Assembly: GCF_020523925.1 (NCBI RefSeq)
Contig: NZ_JAJAPW010000005.1
Location: 1-64,000 of the forward strand
Direction of reading: 5' to 3'
Source: Neotamlana laminarinivorans
GTDB lineage: Bacteria > Bacteroidota > Bacteroidia > Flavobacteriales > Flavobacteriaceae
DNA length: 64,000 nucleotides
The first letter of the stretch is position 1. The number at the start of each line of letters is the position of its first letter. The notes beneath the pieces were generated by a model that was not told the DNA's origin, made no database searches, and saw only the letters and a program-made list of their open reading frames with translations. Of this stretch, positions 8,306-17,387 are shown piece after piece. A program made the position numbers and the translations under genes.

Positions 8306-9286
8306 ATGTCAGACACAATAGAAAAAGTAAAATGTTTAATTATTGGTTCTGGGCCTGCGGGTTATACCGCTGCTATTTATGCAGCTAGAGCGAATATGAA
8401 TCCAGTATTATATCAAGGAACTCAGCCAGGTGGTCAGTTAACAACTACTAACGAAGTTGAAAATTTTCCAGGTTATCCAGAAGGTGTTACTGGGCCTGAA
8501 ATGATGCTACAATTACAAGCACAAGCACAGCGTTTTGAAGCCGATATTAGAGATGGTTGGGTTACTAAAGTAGATTTCTCTGGAGGTGTACATAAAGTTT
8601 GGGTAAACGAAACTAAAGAAATTCATTGCGATACTGTAATTATATCAACAGGAGCTTCTGCTAAATATTTAGGTTTAGATTCTGAGCAAAAATATTTAAA
8701 ATTAGGTGGAGGAGTTTCGGCTTGTGCTGTATGTGACGGATTCTTTTACAGAAACCAAGAAGTTGTAATTGTTGGAGCAGGAGATTCAGCATGTGAAGAA
8801 GCACACTATTTATCTAAACTTTGTAAAAAAGTAACCATGCTTGTTCGTAAAGATGAGTTTAGAGCATCAAAAATTATGGCAGATAGAGTAAAAAATACCG
8901 ACAACATTGAAATTTTGTTTAATACTGAAACTGAAGAAGTTTTAGGAGATGGACAAGTAGTTAATGGAGTTCGTGTATTTAATAACAAAACTCAAGAGAA
9001 ACAAGAATTAGATATAACCGGATTTTTCGTTGCAATTGGGCACAAACCTAACACAGATATTTTTAAAGATTATTTAGAATTAGATGAAACAGGTTACATT
9101 ATAAATAAACCAGGAACATCTAAAACAAATATAGAAGGTGTTTTTGTTTCTGGTGATGCAGCAGATCACGTATACAGACAAGCTATTACAGCTGCAGGAA
9201 CAGGTTGTATGGCAGCATTAGATGCAGAACGCTACTTAGCAGCTAAAGATGCTTCGTTTGAAGTTTCTACTTCTACGTATAACTAA
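8306..9286 (+). CDS. trxB: thioredoxin-disulfide reductase
   Basis: NADPH-dependent FAD enzyme that reduces thioredoxin in the cytosol. At 326 residues it is the usual low-molecular-weight bacterial type. It shows the FAD Rossmann motif GSGPAGY near residue 14, the redox-active CAVC (Cys140 and Cys143) followed by DGFFYR, the NADPH-binding GAGDSACEEA near 157, and the C-terminal FAD motif GVFVSGDAADHVYRQAITAAGTG. The gene has its own promoter and terminator. No thioredoxin gene is adjacent. Confidence 0.97.
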   Translation: MSDTIEKVKCLIIGSGPAGYTAAIYAARANMNPVLYQGTQPGGQLTTTNEVENFPGYPEGVTGPEMMLQLQAQAQRFEADIRDGWVTKVDFSGGVHKVWVNETKEIHCDTVIISTGASAKYLGLDSEQKYLKLGGGVSACAVCDGFFYRNQEVVIVGAGDSACEEAHYLSKLCKKVTMLVRKDEFRASKIMADRVKNTDNIEILFNTETEEVLGDGQVVNGVRVFNNKTQEKQELDITGFFVAIGHKPNTDIFKDYLELDETGYIINKPGTSKTNIEGVFVSGDAADHVYRQAITAAGTGCMAALDAERYLAAKDASFEVSTSTYN

Positions 9287-9307
9287 CAAACAAAGTTATA
9301 AATAAAC

Positions 9308-9345
9308 AAAAAAGGTAGTTTTTTAAAGACTACCTTTTTTGTTTT
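9308..9345 (+). terminator. trxB terminator
   Basis: An inverted repeat AAAGGTAGT/ACTACCTTT ending in a T-run, 25 bases after the trxB stop. Confidence 0.88.
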
Positions 9346-9385
9346 GTACATATAAAAAAAATTATTTTCTTTGAGCACTTAAAAT

Positions 9386-9460
9386 CGGGATGTGGCGCAG
9401 TCCGGTTAGCGTACACGGCTGGGGGCCGTGTGGTCGCAGGTTCGAATCCTGTCATCCCGA
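9386..9460 (+). tRNA. tRNA-Pro (GGG)
   Basis: Acceptor stem CGGGATG/CATCCCG, D-arm GGCGCAGTCCGGTTAGCG, anticodon stem-loop CACGG-CTGGGGG-CCGTG with anticodon GGG, T-arm GCAGGTTCGAATCCTGT and discriminator A. CCA is not encoded. Confidence 0.96.
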
Positions 9461-9483
9461 CTAACCTAAAAATAGGTATAACC

Positions 9484-9526
9484 AAAACACTGTTAATTAT
9501 ATTATTATCGGTGTTTTTTGTTTTTT
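9484..9526 (+). terminator. tRNA-Pro terminator
   Basis: AAAACACTG pairs with CGGTGTTTT across an AT-rich loop and is followed by a T-rich tract. Confidence 0.7.
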
Positions 9527-9935
9527 ACTTTTATTTGAAATCAAATTAAAGCGATATAATTTCAGTTTAATTTTTTGAGATATTTGCAAAAGTATTGATA
9601 TTTATTTGTTTAACTAGTTTATTGCTATTTAAAAAACACAACTTCATACACACGTTACCTAAAATTAAACTCGTCGATACAACTTTTTGTTTTAAATAAA
9701 AGAAGGAGATTAGTTCATGTAGGAGTTTTTTGATATTAATTGTAATGTATTCTTTTAAAATTACAACTAGATAATTCAAGTTATTTAATCTTATTTCTTA
9801 ACAATATATCGTTATGGTTTTGTTATAAGAATAACAGAACGATGTTTTTTGTACTAAAATTTATATAAATATGTATTTCGTCATCTAAAAATCGGCTTTA
9901 GTCGTAAATCTCTTTGTATAAATAAAACCTACAAA
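9527..9935. other. intergenic region before the alginate lyase, with a dyad
   Basis: About 400 AT-rich bases without a credible gene; a 70-codon open frame on the minus strand looks random. The only clear structure is an inverted repeat at 9808-9843: ATCGTT ... AACGAT enclosing GTTTTGTTAT/ATAACAGAAC. It lies about 95 bases before the lyase and could bind a regulator. No perfect TAnnTTTG element was found before the ATG. Confidence 0.5.
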
Positions 9936-12587
9936 ATGAAACAAAAATTATGTCCCCAAAGACACCTTAGGAAACCATTAAAAAGCTTTATTATTGGTTT
10001 GTTGTTATCAGTTACATTCATTAGTCAAGTTCAGGCTCAAAGTGATTTGGTGCCTTCTGATTTATTAAATGCATGGAATTCTAACACAGTCAATAATACT
10101 ACTTATGCGCATTGCGAACAATGGAAAATCACTTATCCGACTAGTGAAGAAGATAAAACCTTATGCGGAGAAGATAACAATGAGTTTTTTTATGTAAATT
10201 CTTCTAATGATGGAATTGTATTTTATGCCCCTGTACGATCTGATAATGGTACTACTCCAAACTCTAACAACATACGTTCTGAATTACGAGAAAGAGAAAT
10301 TGATGGAGATTCAGATAAATACTGGACTACAGAAGGTAGGCATGTTATTTACGTAAAACAAGCAATTACTCACCTACCTATTAATGTAAACGAATTAGTG
10401 GCAACACAAATTCATGGAAACAAATCTGAAGGAATTGATGATGCTTTGGTTGTAAGACTTGAAGATAAACATCTTTTTTTAAGTTTTAATGGAGGTGTTT
10501 TAAGAAGTGATGTAACAATTACTAATAATTATCAATTAGGAACTTTGCATGAGGTTATTTTTGAAGTACTAGATGATAAACACTATGTATATTATAGTGA
10601 AGATGGTAATTTAAAAGCAGCATACCAAAACGGTACAGCCTCCTCTTATTTAGTGAAAGATGATGGTGATGCTGTATTAATGGATATTGAATATGATGAT
10701 GCTTATTTTAAAGTTGGTAATTACACACAAAGTAATCCTTCAAAAGAAGGAGATGATACAGACGATCCTGATAATTATGGAGAAGTAGTTGTTTATGATA
10801 TGTATGTAGATCATGCAGATGAAGCTATTGTTACACCAATTACTTGTAGTCTAACCGCTCCTTCAGGATTAACAGTAAATAATGTATTGAAAACCGAAGC
10901 AACTTTAAGCTGGAATTTTAATACTACTGTAGATCACTATAACGTTAGATATAGAGAAGTAGGTAGTTCTGTTTGGGTAACTGAATCTTCTATTACAGCA
11001 GGAAGTGTTACTTTAACTGGCTTAAATGAAGACACAAATTACGAATGGCAAATTAGAGCAAAATGTGCTGATGATACTGGTTCTGATTATTCAGATGCTC
11101 AAGGTCCAGACTTTAAAACAACTTCGGCAGAAACAATCTGTAATGCATCTGCTCCTACAGAATTAACAGTAACTAACGTATCGGTAACCGAAGCAACTCT
11201 AAGCTGGAATTTAGATAATACCGTAGACTATTACAACGTTAGGTATAGAGAGGTTGGTAGTTCTACTTGGGTAATTGAATCTTCTATTACATCAGGAAAC
11301 ATTACTTTAACAGGCTTAAATGAAGATACAAATTACGAATGGCAAATTACAGCAAAATGTGCTGATGATACTGGTTCTGATTATTCAGATGCTCAAGGTC
11401 CAGACTTTAAAACAACTTCAGCAGAAACAAACTGTAATGCATCAGCTCCTACAGAATTAACAGTAACTAACGTATCGAAAACCGAGGCAACTTTAAGTTG
11501 GAGTTTTGATACTACTGTAGATCACTATAATGTAAGATATAAAGAGGTAGGTAGTTCTACCTGGATTACTAAATCTTCTATTAGAGTAGAAAGTGTTATT
11601 TTAACAGACCTAAATGAGGCTACAGATTACGAATGGCAAATTAGAGCAAAATGTGCAGATGAGACTGGATCTAATTATTTAGATGGTTCAGGACCTAATT
11701 TTAAAACGACATCTGATTTATCTTCAGAAGCTTGTAGTGATACACCAACTGGATTATACGTTAGCAATTTAACGAGTGATAGTGTAACTTTAAATTGGGA
11801 TTATAATTCTAGTGTAGACCACTATAATGTTCGCTATAAAAAAACTGGAGATTCCGATTGGAGATACGTTGAAAGTATAAATGCAGGGAGTGTAACATTA
11901 ACTGATGTTAATACAAGTTCTACTTACGAATGGCAAATTAGAGCAAAATGTGAAGACGGTAGTGGTTCAGATTATAATGATGGTCAAGGGCCAGACTTTT
12001 TACCACCATCTTCAGATGAAATCTCTGTAACTCCATCATGTAGTGATACACCAACAGGACTATATGTTAGCAATTTAACGAGTGATAGTGTAACTTTAAA
12101 TTGGGATTACTATTCTAGTGTAGACCACTATAACGTACGCTATAAGAAAACAGGAGATTCCGATTGGAGATACGTAGAGAGTATTAATACAGGGAGTGTA
12201 ACATTAACTGATGTTAATACAAGTTCTACTTACGAATGGCAAATTAGAGCAAAATGTGAAGACGGTAGTGGTTCAGATTATAATGATGGTCAAGGGCCAG
12301 ACTTTTTACCAACATCTTCAAATAAAAGTATTCAATCATCCATTATTGCATATACAAGTTCATCTAAAACTAACTTAATTGTTAAAATAGATGATACTAC
12401 AAACACCCCAGAGCAGTCAATAAAAATATTTAGTATTTATGGAAGATTAGTTTATGAGAAATCAAATATTGAGTCTTCTAATGGCGAAGTTCTGTACGAT
12501 ATTAATATTGAAGATGGAATATATATAATTATGCTATTTAATAAAAATGGTGAAATTATAGAATCTAAAAAAGTGATGAAAAATTAA
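9936..12587 (+). CDS. secreted PL7 alginate lyase with five FnIII repeats and T9SS sorting domain
   Basis: An 883-residue extracellular polysaccharide lyase. The signal peptide has a long charged n-region (about residues 1-35, cleavage near VQAQS). The catalytic domain (about 40-295) carries the three PL7 signatures: the RSELRE substrate-binding motif, TQIHG (catalytic Gln and His) and YFKVGNYTQ (catalytic Tyr), so it should cleave alginate by beta-elimination. Five fibronectin III repeats of about 98-102 residues start at Cys304, Cys402, Cys500, Cys600 and Cys702. The last ~85 residues form a type IX secretion C-terminal domain (SIKIFSIYGRLVYE...DGIYIIMLFNKNGEIIESKKVMKN). It stands alone, with no PUL genes nearby. 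The enzyme family is clear; polyG versus polyM preference cannot be read from this. Confidence 0.92.
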   Translation: MKQKLCPQRHLRKPLKSFIIGLLLSVTFISQVQAQSDLVPSDLLNAWNSNTVNNTTYAHCEQWKITYPTSEEDKTLCGEDNNEFFYVNSSNDGIVFYAPVRSDNGTTPNSNNIRSELREREIDGDSDKYWTTEGRHVIYVKQAITHLPINVNELVATQIHGNKSEGIDDALVVRLEDKHLFLSFNGGVLRSDVTITNNYQLGTLHEVIFEVLDDKHYVYYSEDGNLKAAYQNGTASSYLVKDDGDAVLMDIEYDDAYFKVGNYTQSNPSKEGDDTDDPDNYGEVVVYDMYVDHADEAIVTPITCSLTAPSGLTVNNVLKTEATLSWNFNTTVDHYNVRYREVGSSVWVTESSITAGSVTLTGLNEDTNYEWQIRAKCADDTGSDYSDAQGPDFKTTSAETICNASAPTELTVTNVSVTEATLSWNLDNTVDYYNVRYREVGSSTWVIESSITSGNITLTGLNEDTNYEWQITAKCADDTGSDYSDAQGPDFKTTSAETNCNASAPTELTVTNVSKTEATLSWSFDTTVDHYNVRYKEVGSSTWITKSSIRVESVILTDLNEATDYEWQIRAKCADETGSNYLDGSGPNFKTTSDLSSEACSDTPTGLYVSNLTSDSVTLNWDYNSSVDHYNVRYKKTGDSDWRYVESINAGSVTLTDVNTSSTYEWQIRAKCEDGSGSDYNDGQGPDFLPPSSDEISVTPSCSDTPTGLYVSNLTSDSVTLNWDYYSSVDHYNVRYKKTGDSDWRYVESINTGSVTLTDVNTSSTYEWQIRAKCEDGSGSDYNDGQGPDFLPTSSNKSIQSSIIAYTSSSKTNLIVKIDDTTNTPEQSIKIFSIYGRLVYEKSNIESSNGEVLYDINIEDGIYIIMLFNKNGEIIESKKVMKN
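10845..12317 (+). repeat. five tandem FnIII-coding repeats
   Basis: Five in-frame units of about 294-306 bases start at 10845, 11139, 11433, 11733 and 12039. Units 1-3 form one subfamily (SDAQGPDFKTTSAET linkers in 1 and 2). Units 4 and 5 are nearly identical to each other in protein and DNA (TPTGLYVSNLTSDSVTLNWD...), indicating recent duplication. Confidence 0.92.
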
Positions 12588-12958
12588 GATAATTTAAATC
12601 TTAATACTTTAACAGATGCTTGTATCAATAAGGTAGGTGTATTTTATAAATATATCTACCTTATTTAGTTTGTGTATAATGGGCAGACAGAAATTAAAAC
12701 AAAATACTTTATAATAGCTATAAATGCTATTCCAAATAAAATAATTAAAGTTCTTTCAATTGTTTATTGCGTTTTGTTATTTAGCCTTGAAATAATTTTT
12801 TCAAATATATTAAGCTAAGGTGAATTGAGATAATATTAACTTAAAAGACGCCTAAAAACAAGTTGAAATTTCAGCGATATAGGAAAAATAAAAATATACC
12901 ATAGGTAGATAGGTTTATTATTAATTTGGAGTCTTAGCCTAATTGTAATAAAAATAAA
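12588..12958. other. intergenic region between PL7 gene and GT2 synthase
   Basis: Contains no credible gene. A hairpin at 12627-12665 (10-bp stem AATAAGGTAG/CTACCTTATT) may end the lyase transcript although its T-tract is poor. The rest is AT-rich with no clear signal. Confidence 0.5.
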
Positions 12959-12992
12959 AAAAGCTGTAAACTAATGTTTTACAGCTTTTTTT
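12959..12992. terminator. bidirectional terminator between PL7 and GT2 genes
   Basis: The stem AAAGCTGTAAA/TTTTACAGCTTT is flanked by A-runs and T-runs, 16 bases from the stop of the minus-strand GT2 gene. It fits termination of both convergent genes. Confidence 0.8.
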
Positions 12993-13007
12993 ATTTTTAT
13001 TAAATTT

Positions 13008-14378
13008 TTACTTTTTTTCAGCTAGACCTCTAGTTAACCAACCTCTTCGGTTTGCAGTTACAATAGCATAAGGTGTAATCCAGAATAAACTAAACGTGTA
13101 TAAAATACTGTAGGTATATGCCCAAATAGCTTCTTTAATTTTATATCTGTACGAATAAAATGCTACTGAAAATGTTGAGTAAATTAAAATAGTAACCAAT
13201 GTAGACCCTAGGAATAAAAGTGGATGTACAGCAACAAAAAATAGCATGAAAATTAAAAACGGAAAACTCATTATTAACTCACTAACGTGGCTTATAAACA
13301 ATAACCTGCTACCTAATTTATTTCCTTTTCTAAAGTTTTTAAAAATAAATTTAGACATTTCAATAGATTCTCTAACATTACTTCTTCCCCAACGTATAAA
13401 CATTTTGTATAAACCAGTGTATTTATCTGGTACATTGGTAAAAGCTACTGCGTTTCTTTGAAAAAGTACATGTTTTCCTTGTTTTAGTATCATGTTAGTT
13501 AAGGCACGATCTTCACCAATATCTGATGGCTGTCCCATAAAGGTTTGATTAATCCAATCGTTTAAACAATTTAATACAGATTCTTTTTTATATGCAGCTA
13601 AAGCTCCAGGAGTACAAAAAACCGATTTTAGTGTGCTTTCTGCAGATCGAACAAACTCAAAACTTAATACAAAACTTACGTCTAGCATTTTTGGAAGCAA
13701 TTCTTTGCTATTGTTTAATACCCTAATGTTTCCAGCAACAGCTCCACAGTTTTTATCTTTTATAAATGGGCTTACCAAGTTTTTTAAAGTATCTTCTGTA
13801 ACAATAGAATCGCTGTCTACAGTTACAAAAACATCTCCCGTTCCTTTTTTAAATCCGTAATATAACGCATGGCGTTTACCCATGTTTTTTGGTTGTTGGT
13901 GAAGCTCTAAGTTTTCACCTAAAATAGCTTTTGCTTTTTGCATCCATTGCCAAGTGTCATCTTTACTGCCATCATCAACAGAAATTAATTGAAACTTATC
14001 TTTAGGGTAATCACTTTTGTTTAAGCTCATTAAAGTGTCAAAAACTTGTCGACTTTCATTATAAGCAGGAACTATTACGGTAATTTTTGGTAATTCTTTA
14101 TTGCTTACAGCTTCAATAGGTTTGTATTTAAAATATTTGAAAAACATATATAGAAAAAAGAAAGCCTTATAAATAAATAGGGCAGAAGCAATTATTAGAA
14201 AAGAGTAACCAAGAGTAGAGCTACGTCTTTGCTCATTAAATTCTATAAAGTCTTCATGAAAAACATAAAAAAATGAGATGCCTAGCAAGATGAGTAAAAA
14301 TGTACTAGTTAGAACTATTAGGTTTGAATAATTCCCTGATTTAATTTTATTACTTGTAGATTGTAAATTTGATAGCAT
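13008..14378 (-). CDS. processive family 2 glycosyltransferase (polysaccharide synthase)
   Basis: A 456-residue inner-membrane synthase with two N-terminal transmembrane helices (about 20-40 and 58-82), a cytosolic GT-A domain and three to four C-terminal helices (about 360-435). Catalytic motifs of processive GT2 enzymes are present: DDG at 135-137, DSD at 188-190, GEDR at 288-291 and a terminal RW at 329-330 (FIRWGRS, where the canonical motif is QxxRW). The GEDRALTNMIL and RWGRSNVRES segments are closest to hyaluronan, chitin-oligomer (NodC) and poly-N-acetylglucosamine synthases. The product is likely a beta-linked exopolysaccharide, but sugar specificity cannot be read. It is convergent with the alginate lyase and has no accessory genes beside it. 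Confidence 0.88.
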   Translation of the reverse strand: MLSNLQSTSNKIKSGNYSNLIVLTSTFLLILLGISFFYVFHEDFIEFNEQRRSSTLGYSFLIIASALFIYKAFFFLYMFFKYFKYKPIEAVSNKELPKITVIVPAYNESRQVFDTLMSLNKSDYPKDKFQLISVDDGSKDDTWQWMQKAKAILGENLELHQQPKNMGKRHALYYGFKKGTGDVFVTVDSDSIVTEDTLKNLVSPFIKDKNCGAVAGNIRVLNNSKELLPKMLDVSFVLSFEFVRSAESTLKSVFCTPGALAAYKKESVLNCLNDWINQTFMGQPSDIGEDRALTNMILKQGKHVLFQRNAVAFTNVPDKYTGLYKMFIRWGRSNVRESIEMSKFIFKNFRKGNKLGSRLLFISHVSELIMSFPFLIFMLFFVAVHPLLFLGSTLVTILIYSTFSVAFYSYRYKIKEAIWAYTYSILYTFSLFWITPYAIVTANRRGWLTRGLAEKK

Positions 14379-14470
14379 AGCGTTGATTGTGATTTTTTCT
14401 TACACCATCATTTACGCTACGAGTTGTTATTTAGATTATATTTTAGAATTATTTAACATAGCTCTAAAAT

Positions 14471-14506
14471 AAAGCCTCAATTAGATTTCTAATTGAGGCT
14501 TTTATT
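14471..14506. terminator. terminator after pnp
   Basis: A 13-bp perfect stem AGCCTCAATTAGA/TCTAATTGAGGCT with A- and T-runs, 20 bases past the pnp stop on the minus strand. Confidence 0.85.
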
Positions 14507-14525
14507 AACTATTTATAAAACAATA

Positions 14526-16751
14526 CTAGTCTCTGTTATTGTTTCTTGGTTTTCTGTCGTCACGACGGTCACGATTTTTATTATCCTTACTACGGTTGTT
14601 ATCGCGTTTAGGTCTTTCTTCCCAACCTTCTGGTTTTGGTAAAATAGCTTTTCTGGAAACTTTTTCTTTACGCGTTCTTGAGTCTATACCAAAGTATTTA
14701 ACATCAAAAACATCTCCCATATTTACAACATCGGATACGTTTTCTGTACGTTCCCAAGCTAATTCACTTACGTGTAATAAAACCTCATTTCCTGGAGCTT
14801 CAGTATATTCTACTACTGCACCAAAATCTAACATTTTAATAACTTTTACTTCGTAAATGCTTCCAACTTCTGGTTTAAATAACATAGCATCAATACGAGC
14901 TAAAACAGCATCAATACCTTTAGAACCTACACCTAAAACTTCAACTATACCTTCTTCTGTTACTGGATCTTCGTTTATTACAATTGTAGTTTCAGTTTCT
15001 TTTTGTAATTCTTGAATGTTTTTACCACCAGGACCAATTAAAGCTCCAATAAATTCGTTAGGAATACGTCTTGTAATCATTGTTGGTGCGTGATCCTTAA
15101 CTTGAGCATTTGGAGTTTTGATAGTATCGGTAATTTTACCTAAAATATGTAAACGACCATCACGTGCTTGTTTTAAAGCATTCACAAGAATTTCGTATGA
15201 TAAGCCTTTTACTTTAATATCCATTTGGCAAGCTGTAATACCGTCTGCAGTACCAGTTACTTTAAAGTCCATATCACCTAAGTGATCTTCATCACCTAAA
15301 ATATCAGATAATACAGCGTATTTTCCTGAATCAGCATCAGAAATTAATCCCATTGCAATACCAGAAACAGGTTTCTTTAATTGCACACCAGCATCCATCA
15401 TTGCCATTGTACCTGCACAAACAGTTGCCATAGAAGAAGAACCGTTAGATTCTAATATCTCTGAAACCACACGTACTGTATACGGGCAATCTTCAGGAAT
15501 CATGCCTTTTAAGGCGCGTTGTGCTAAGTTACCATGTCCTACTTCACGACGCGATGTTCCACGAATTGGTCGTGCTTCACCAGTTGAGAAAGGAGGGAAG
15601 TTGTAGTGTAAATAAAAACGTTCTTCACCTTCATATGATGGCATATCTATTTGGTTTGCTTCTCTACTTGTACCTAAGGTAACTGTAGCTAAAGCTTGAG
15701 TTTCTCCACGAGTAAATATTGAAGAACCGTGTGTAGATGGTAAATAATCTACCTCACACCAAATTGGTCTAATATCTGTAGTTTTACGTCCATCTAAACG
15801 CAAACCTTCATTTAATGTTAAATCTCGTACAGCTGCTTTTTCTGCTTTCGAGTAGTATTTAGAAATTAATCCGCCGTAATCTTCAACTTCTTCTTCAGAA
15901 AAACTAGCGATAATTTCTTCTTTAATTTCTGCAAATGCAGCACCTCTTTCATGTTTAGATGATCCTGCTTTAGCAACAGCATACACTTTATCGTATGCCA
16001 TATCGTGTATTTTCTTAGCTAATTCTTCATCTTCTCTTTCTGGTTCGTATTCACGAACTTCTTTTTTCCCGAAGGCTTCAGCCAATTTTACTTGTGCTTC
16101 ACATTGTACTTTAATAGCTTCGTGAGCAAATTTAATAGCTTCAGTCATTTCTTCTTCAGAAATCTCATCCATTTCACCTTCAACCATCATAACAGAATCG
16201 GCAGAAGCACCAATAACCATATCGATGTCACTTTCTTCTAACTGAGAAAAAGAAGGATTAATAATAAATTCACCATTGATACGACCAACTCTTACTTCAG
16301 AAATTGGGCATTCAAATGGGAAGTCTGATAGTTGAATAGCAGCAGATGCAGCCAAACCTGCCATAGCATCTGGCATAACTTCAGGGTCGTGAGACATTAA
16401 CTGAATCATTACCTGAGTTTCAGAATGGTAATCTTTTGGGAACAGTGGACGTAAAACACGGTCTACTAAACGCATTGTTAAAACCTCACCGTCGCTTGGT
16501 CTTGCTTCTCTTTTGAAGAAACCACCAGGATACCTACCCGCAGCGGCAAATTTTTCTCTGTAATCTACTGTTAATGGTAAAAAATCTACATCAGCAGATT
16601 TGTAATTGGAAACAACTGTACATAATAACATACATTTTCCAGATTGTACTACAACAGAGCCGTGAGCCTGTTTTGCTAGTTTTCCAGTTTCGATGGAAAT
16701 TTCTCTACCATCACCAAGGTCTATAACCTCTTTAAATGTTTGTGGAATCAT
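14526..16751 (-). CDS. pnp: polyribonucleotide nucleotidyltransferase (PNPase)
   Basis: A 3'-5' phosphorolytic exoribonuclease of RNA turnover that forms a trimer. The 741 residues hold two RNase PH domains (about 15-230 and 325-545, with the active-site FxxRR-type [17 protein letters not shown] and [15 protein letters not shown]), a KH domain (about 560-615, [11 protein letters not shown]) and an S1 domain (about 625-695, [20 protein letters not shown]). A basic Asn/Arg/Asp-rich tail (from about 705) is longer than in E. coli and typical of Bacteroidota. The gene follows rpsO, as in many bacteria, after a structured 187-base leader. Confidence 0.97.
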   Translation of the reverse strand: MIPQTFKEVIDLGDGREISIETGKLAKQAHGSVVVQSGKCMLLCTVVSNYKSADVDFLPLTVDYREKFAAAGRYPGGFFKREARPSDGEVLTMRLVDRVLRPLFPKDYHSETQVMIQLMSHDPEVMPDAMAGLAASAAIQLSDFPFECPISEVRVGRINGEFIINPSFSQLEESDIDMVIGASADSVMMVEGEMDEISEEEMTEAIKFAHEAIKVQCEAQVKLAEAFGKKEVREYEPEREDEELAKKIHDMAYDKVYAVAKAGSSKHERGAAFAEIKEEIIASFSEEEVEDYGGLISKYYSKAEKAAVRDLTLNEGLRLDGRKTTDIRPIWCEVDYLPSTHGSSIFTRGETQALATVTLGTSREANQIDMPSYEGEERFYLHYNFPPFSTGEARPIRGTSRREVGHGNLAQRALKGMIPEDCPYTVRVVSEILESNGSSSMATVCAGTMAMMDAGVQLKKPVSGIAMGLISDADSGKYAVLSDILGDEDHLGDMDFKVTGTADGITACQMDIKVKGLSYEILVNALKQARDGRLHILGKITDTIKTPNAQVKDHAPTMITRRIPNEFIGALIGPGGKNIQELQKETETTIVINEDPVTEEGIVEVLGVGSKGIDAVLARIDAMLFKPEVGSIYEVKVIKMLDFGAVVEYTEAPGNEVLLHVSELAWERTENVSDVVNMGDVFDVKYFGIDSRTRKEKVSRKAILPKPEGWEERPKRDNNRSKDNKNRDRRDDRKPRNNNRD

Positions 16752-16767
16752 AAAATTTTAATTCTTA

Positions 16768-16791
16768 TTTCAAGCTTACTTTAGCTTGAAA
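16768..16791 (-). promoter_or_regulatory. pnp leader hairpin
   Basis: A perfect 9-bp inverted repeat TTTCAAGCT/AGCTTGAAA with a 6-base loop lies 16 bases before the pnp start codon in the transcribed leader. In E. coli the pnp leader hairpin is cut by RNase III and mediates autoregulation; a similar role here is inference. Confidence 0.5.
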
Positions 16792-16912
16792 CATGTTAAA
16801 CAATGGTCGTTGTGTTGTTGTGTAGTTGTTGTTGTAGACCAATGAAAAACTGTAAAAGCTTCTTCAATTTCGGTAGTTATACTCGCCCGAAACGAGTGTA
16901 TATAAATTAAAA

Positions 16913-16934
16913 AAAGAGGCGCGAAGCCTCTTTT
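16913..16934 (-). terminator. rpsO terminator
   Basis: The stem AAGAGGC/GCCTCTT with loop GCGAA, flanked by a T-run in the minus-strand direction, just after the rpsO stop. It would end or attenuate rpsO transcripts before pnp. Confidence 0.8.
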
Positions 16935-16938
16935 TTAA

Positions 16939-17208
16939 TTATTTTCTTAAACCTAATTCTTTAACTATAGCACGATATCTTAAAATATCTTTCTTAATTA
17001 AATAATCTAGTAAAGAACGACGCTTACCTACTAGCTTTACTAACGAACGCTCTGTGTTAAAATCTTTACGATTTTTTTTTAAGTGTTCTGTTAAATGGTT
17101 AATTCTGTGCGTAAATAACGCGATTTGACCTTCTGCAGAACCAGTATCGTTTGACCCTTTACCGTGTTTTGCGAAGATTTCTTCTTTTACTTCTTTAGTT
17201 AAATACAT
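16939..17208 (-). CDS. rpsO: 30S ribosomal protein uS15
   Basis: A primary 16S rRNA-binding protein that nucleates the platform of the small subunit. The 89 residues match the family length, with the conserved GSAEGQIALFTHRINHLTEHLKKNRKDF helix region and the C-terminal LVGKRRSLLDYL. It has its own upstream -7 element and a terminator, and is followed by pnp. Confidence 0.98.
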   Translation of the reverse strand: MYLTKEVKEEIFAKHGKGSNDTGSAEGQIALFTHRINHLTEHLKKNRKDFNTERSLVKLVGKRRSLLDYLIKKDILRYRAIVKELGLRK

Positions 17209-17261
17209 GCTAATATTTTAAAAATGATTTTTATGTACATGAAAGGCTTTCTTTCAAGCGG

Positions 17262-17269
17262 CAAATATA
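17262..17269 (-). promoter_or_regulatory. rpsO promoter -7 element
   Basis: On the minus strand TATATTTG matches TAnnTTTG, about 54 bases before the rpsO start. No clear -33 element was found. Confidence 0.5.
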
Positions 17270-17372
17270 ATTAATTAATTGCTTTTTTATTTACTTATTT
17301 GTGGTTTTTTTATAAGTAGTATAAATCTTGTTAAAAAACGACAAACGGTAACTTTTTTATGTTAAATTTTTT

Positions 17373-17380
17373 TACATTTG
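17373..17380 (+). promoter_or_regulatory. -7 element close to the PAS kinase start
   Basis: TACATTTG ends 7 bases before the ATG at 17388. If used, the transcript would start only a few bases before the start codon. Confidence 0.5.
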
Positions 17381-17387
17381 GCATGCG

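Noticed and set aside
9567-9779. 70-codon minus-strand frame before the alginate lyase
   Set aside because: Low-complexity AT-driven sequence with no signal, domain or neighbouring gene supporting it.
16808-16837. GTTGT-type repeats as a CRISPR or microsatellite gene feature
   Set aside because: Only about 30 bases, units are irregular and no spacers exist; treated as part of the pnp leader.
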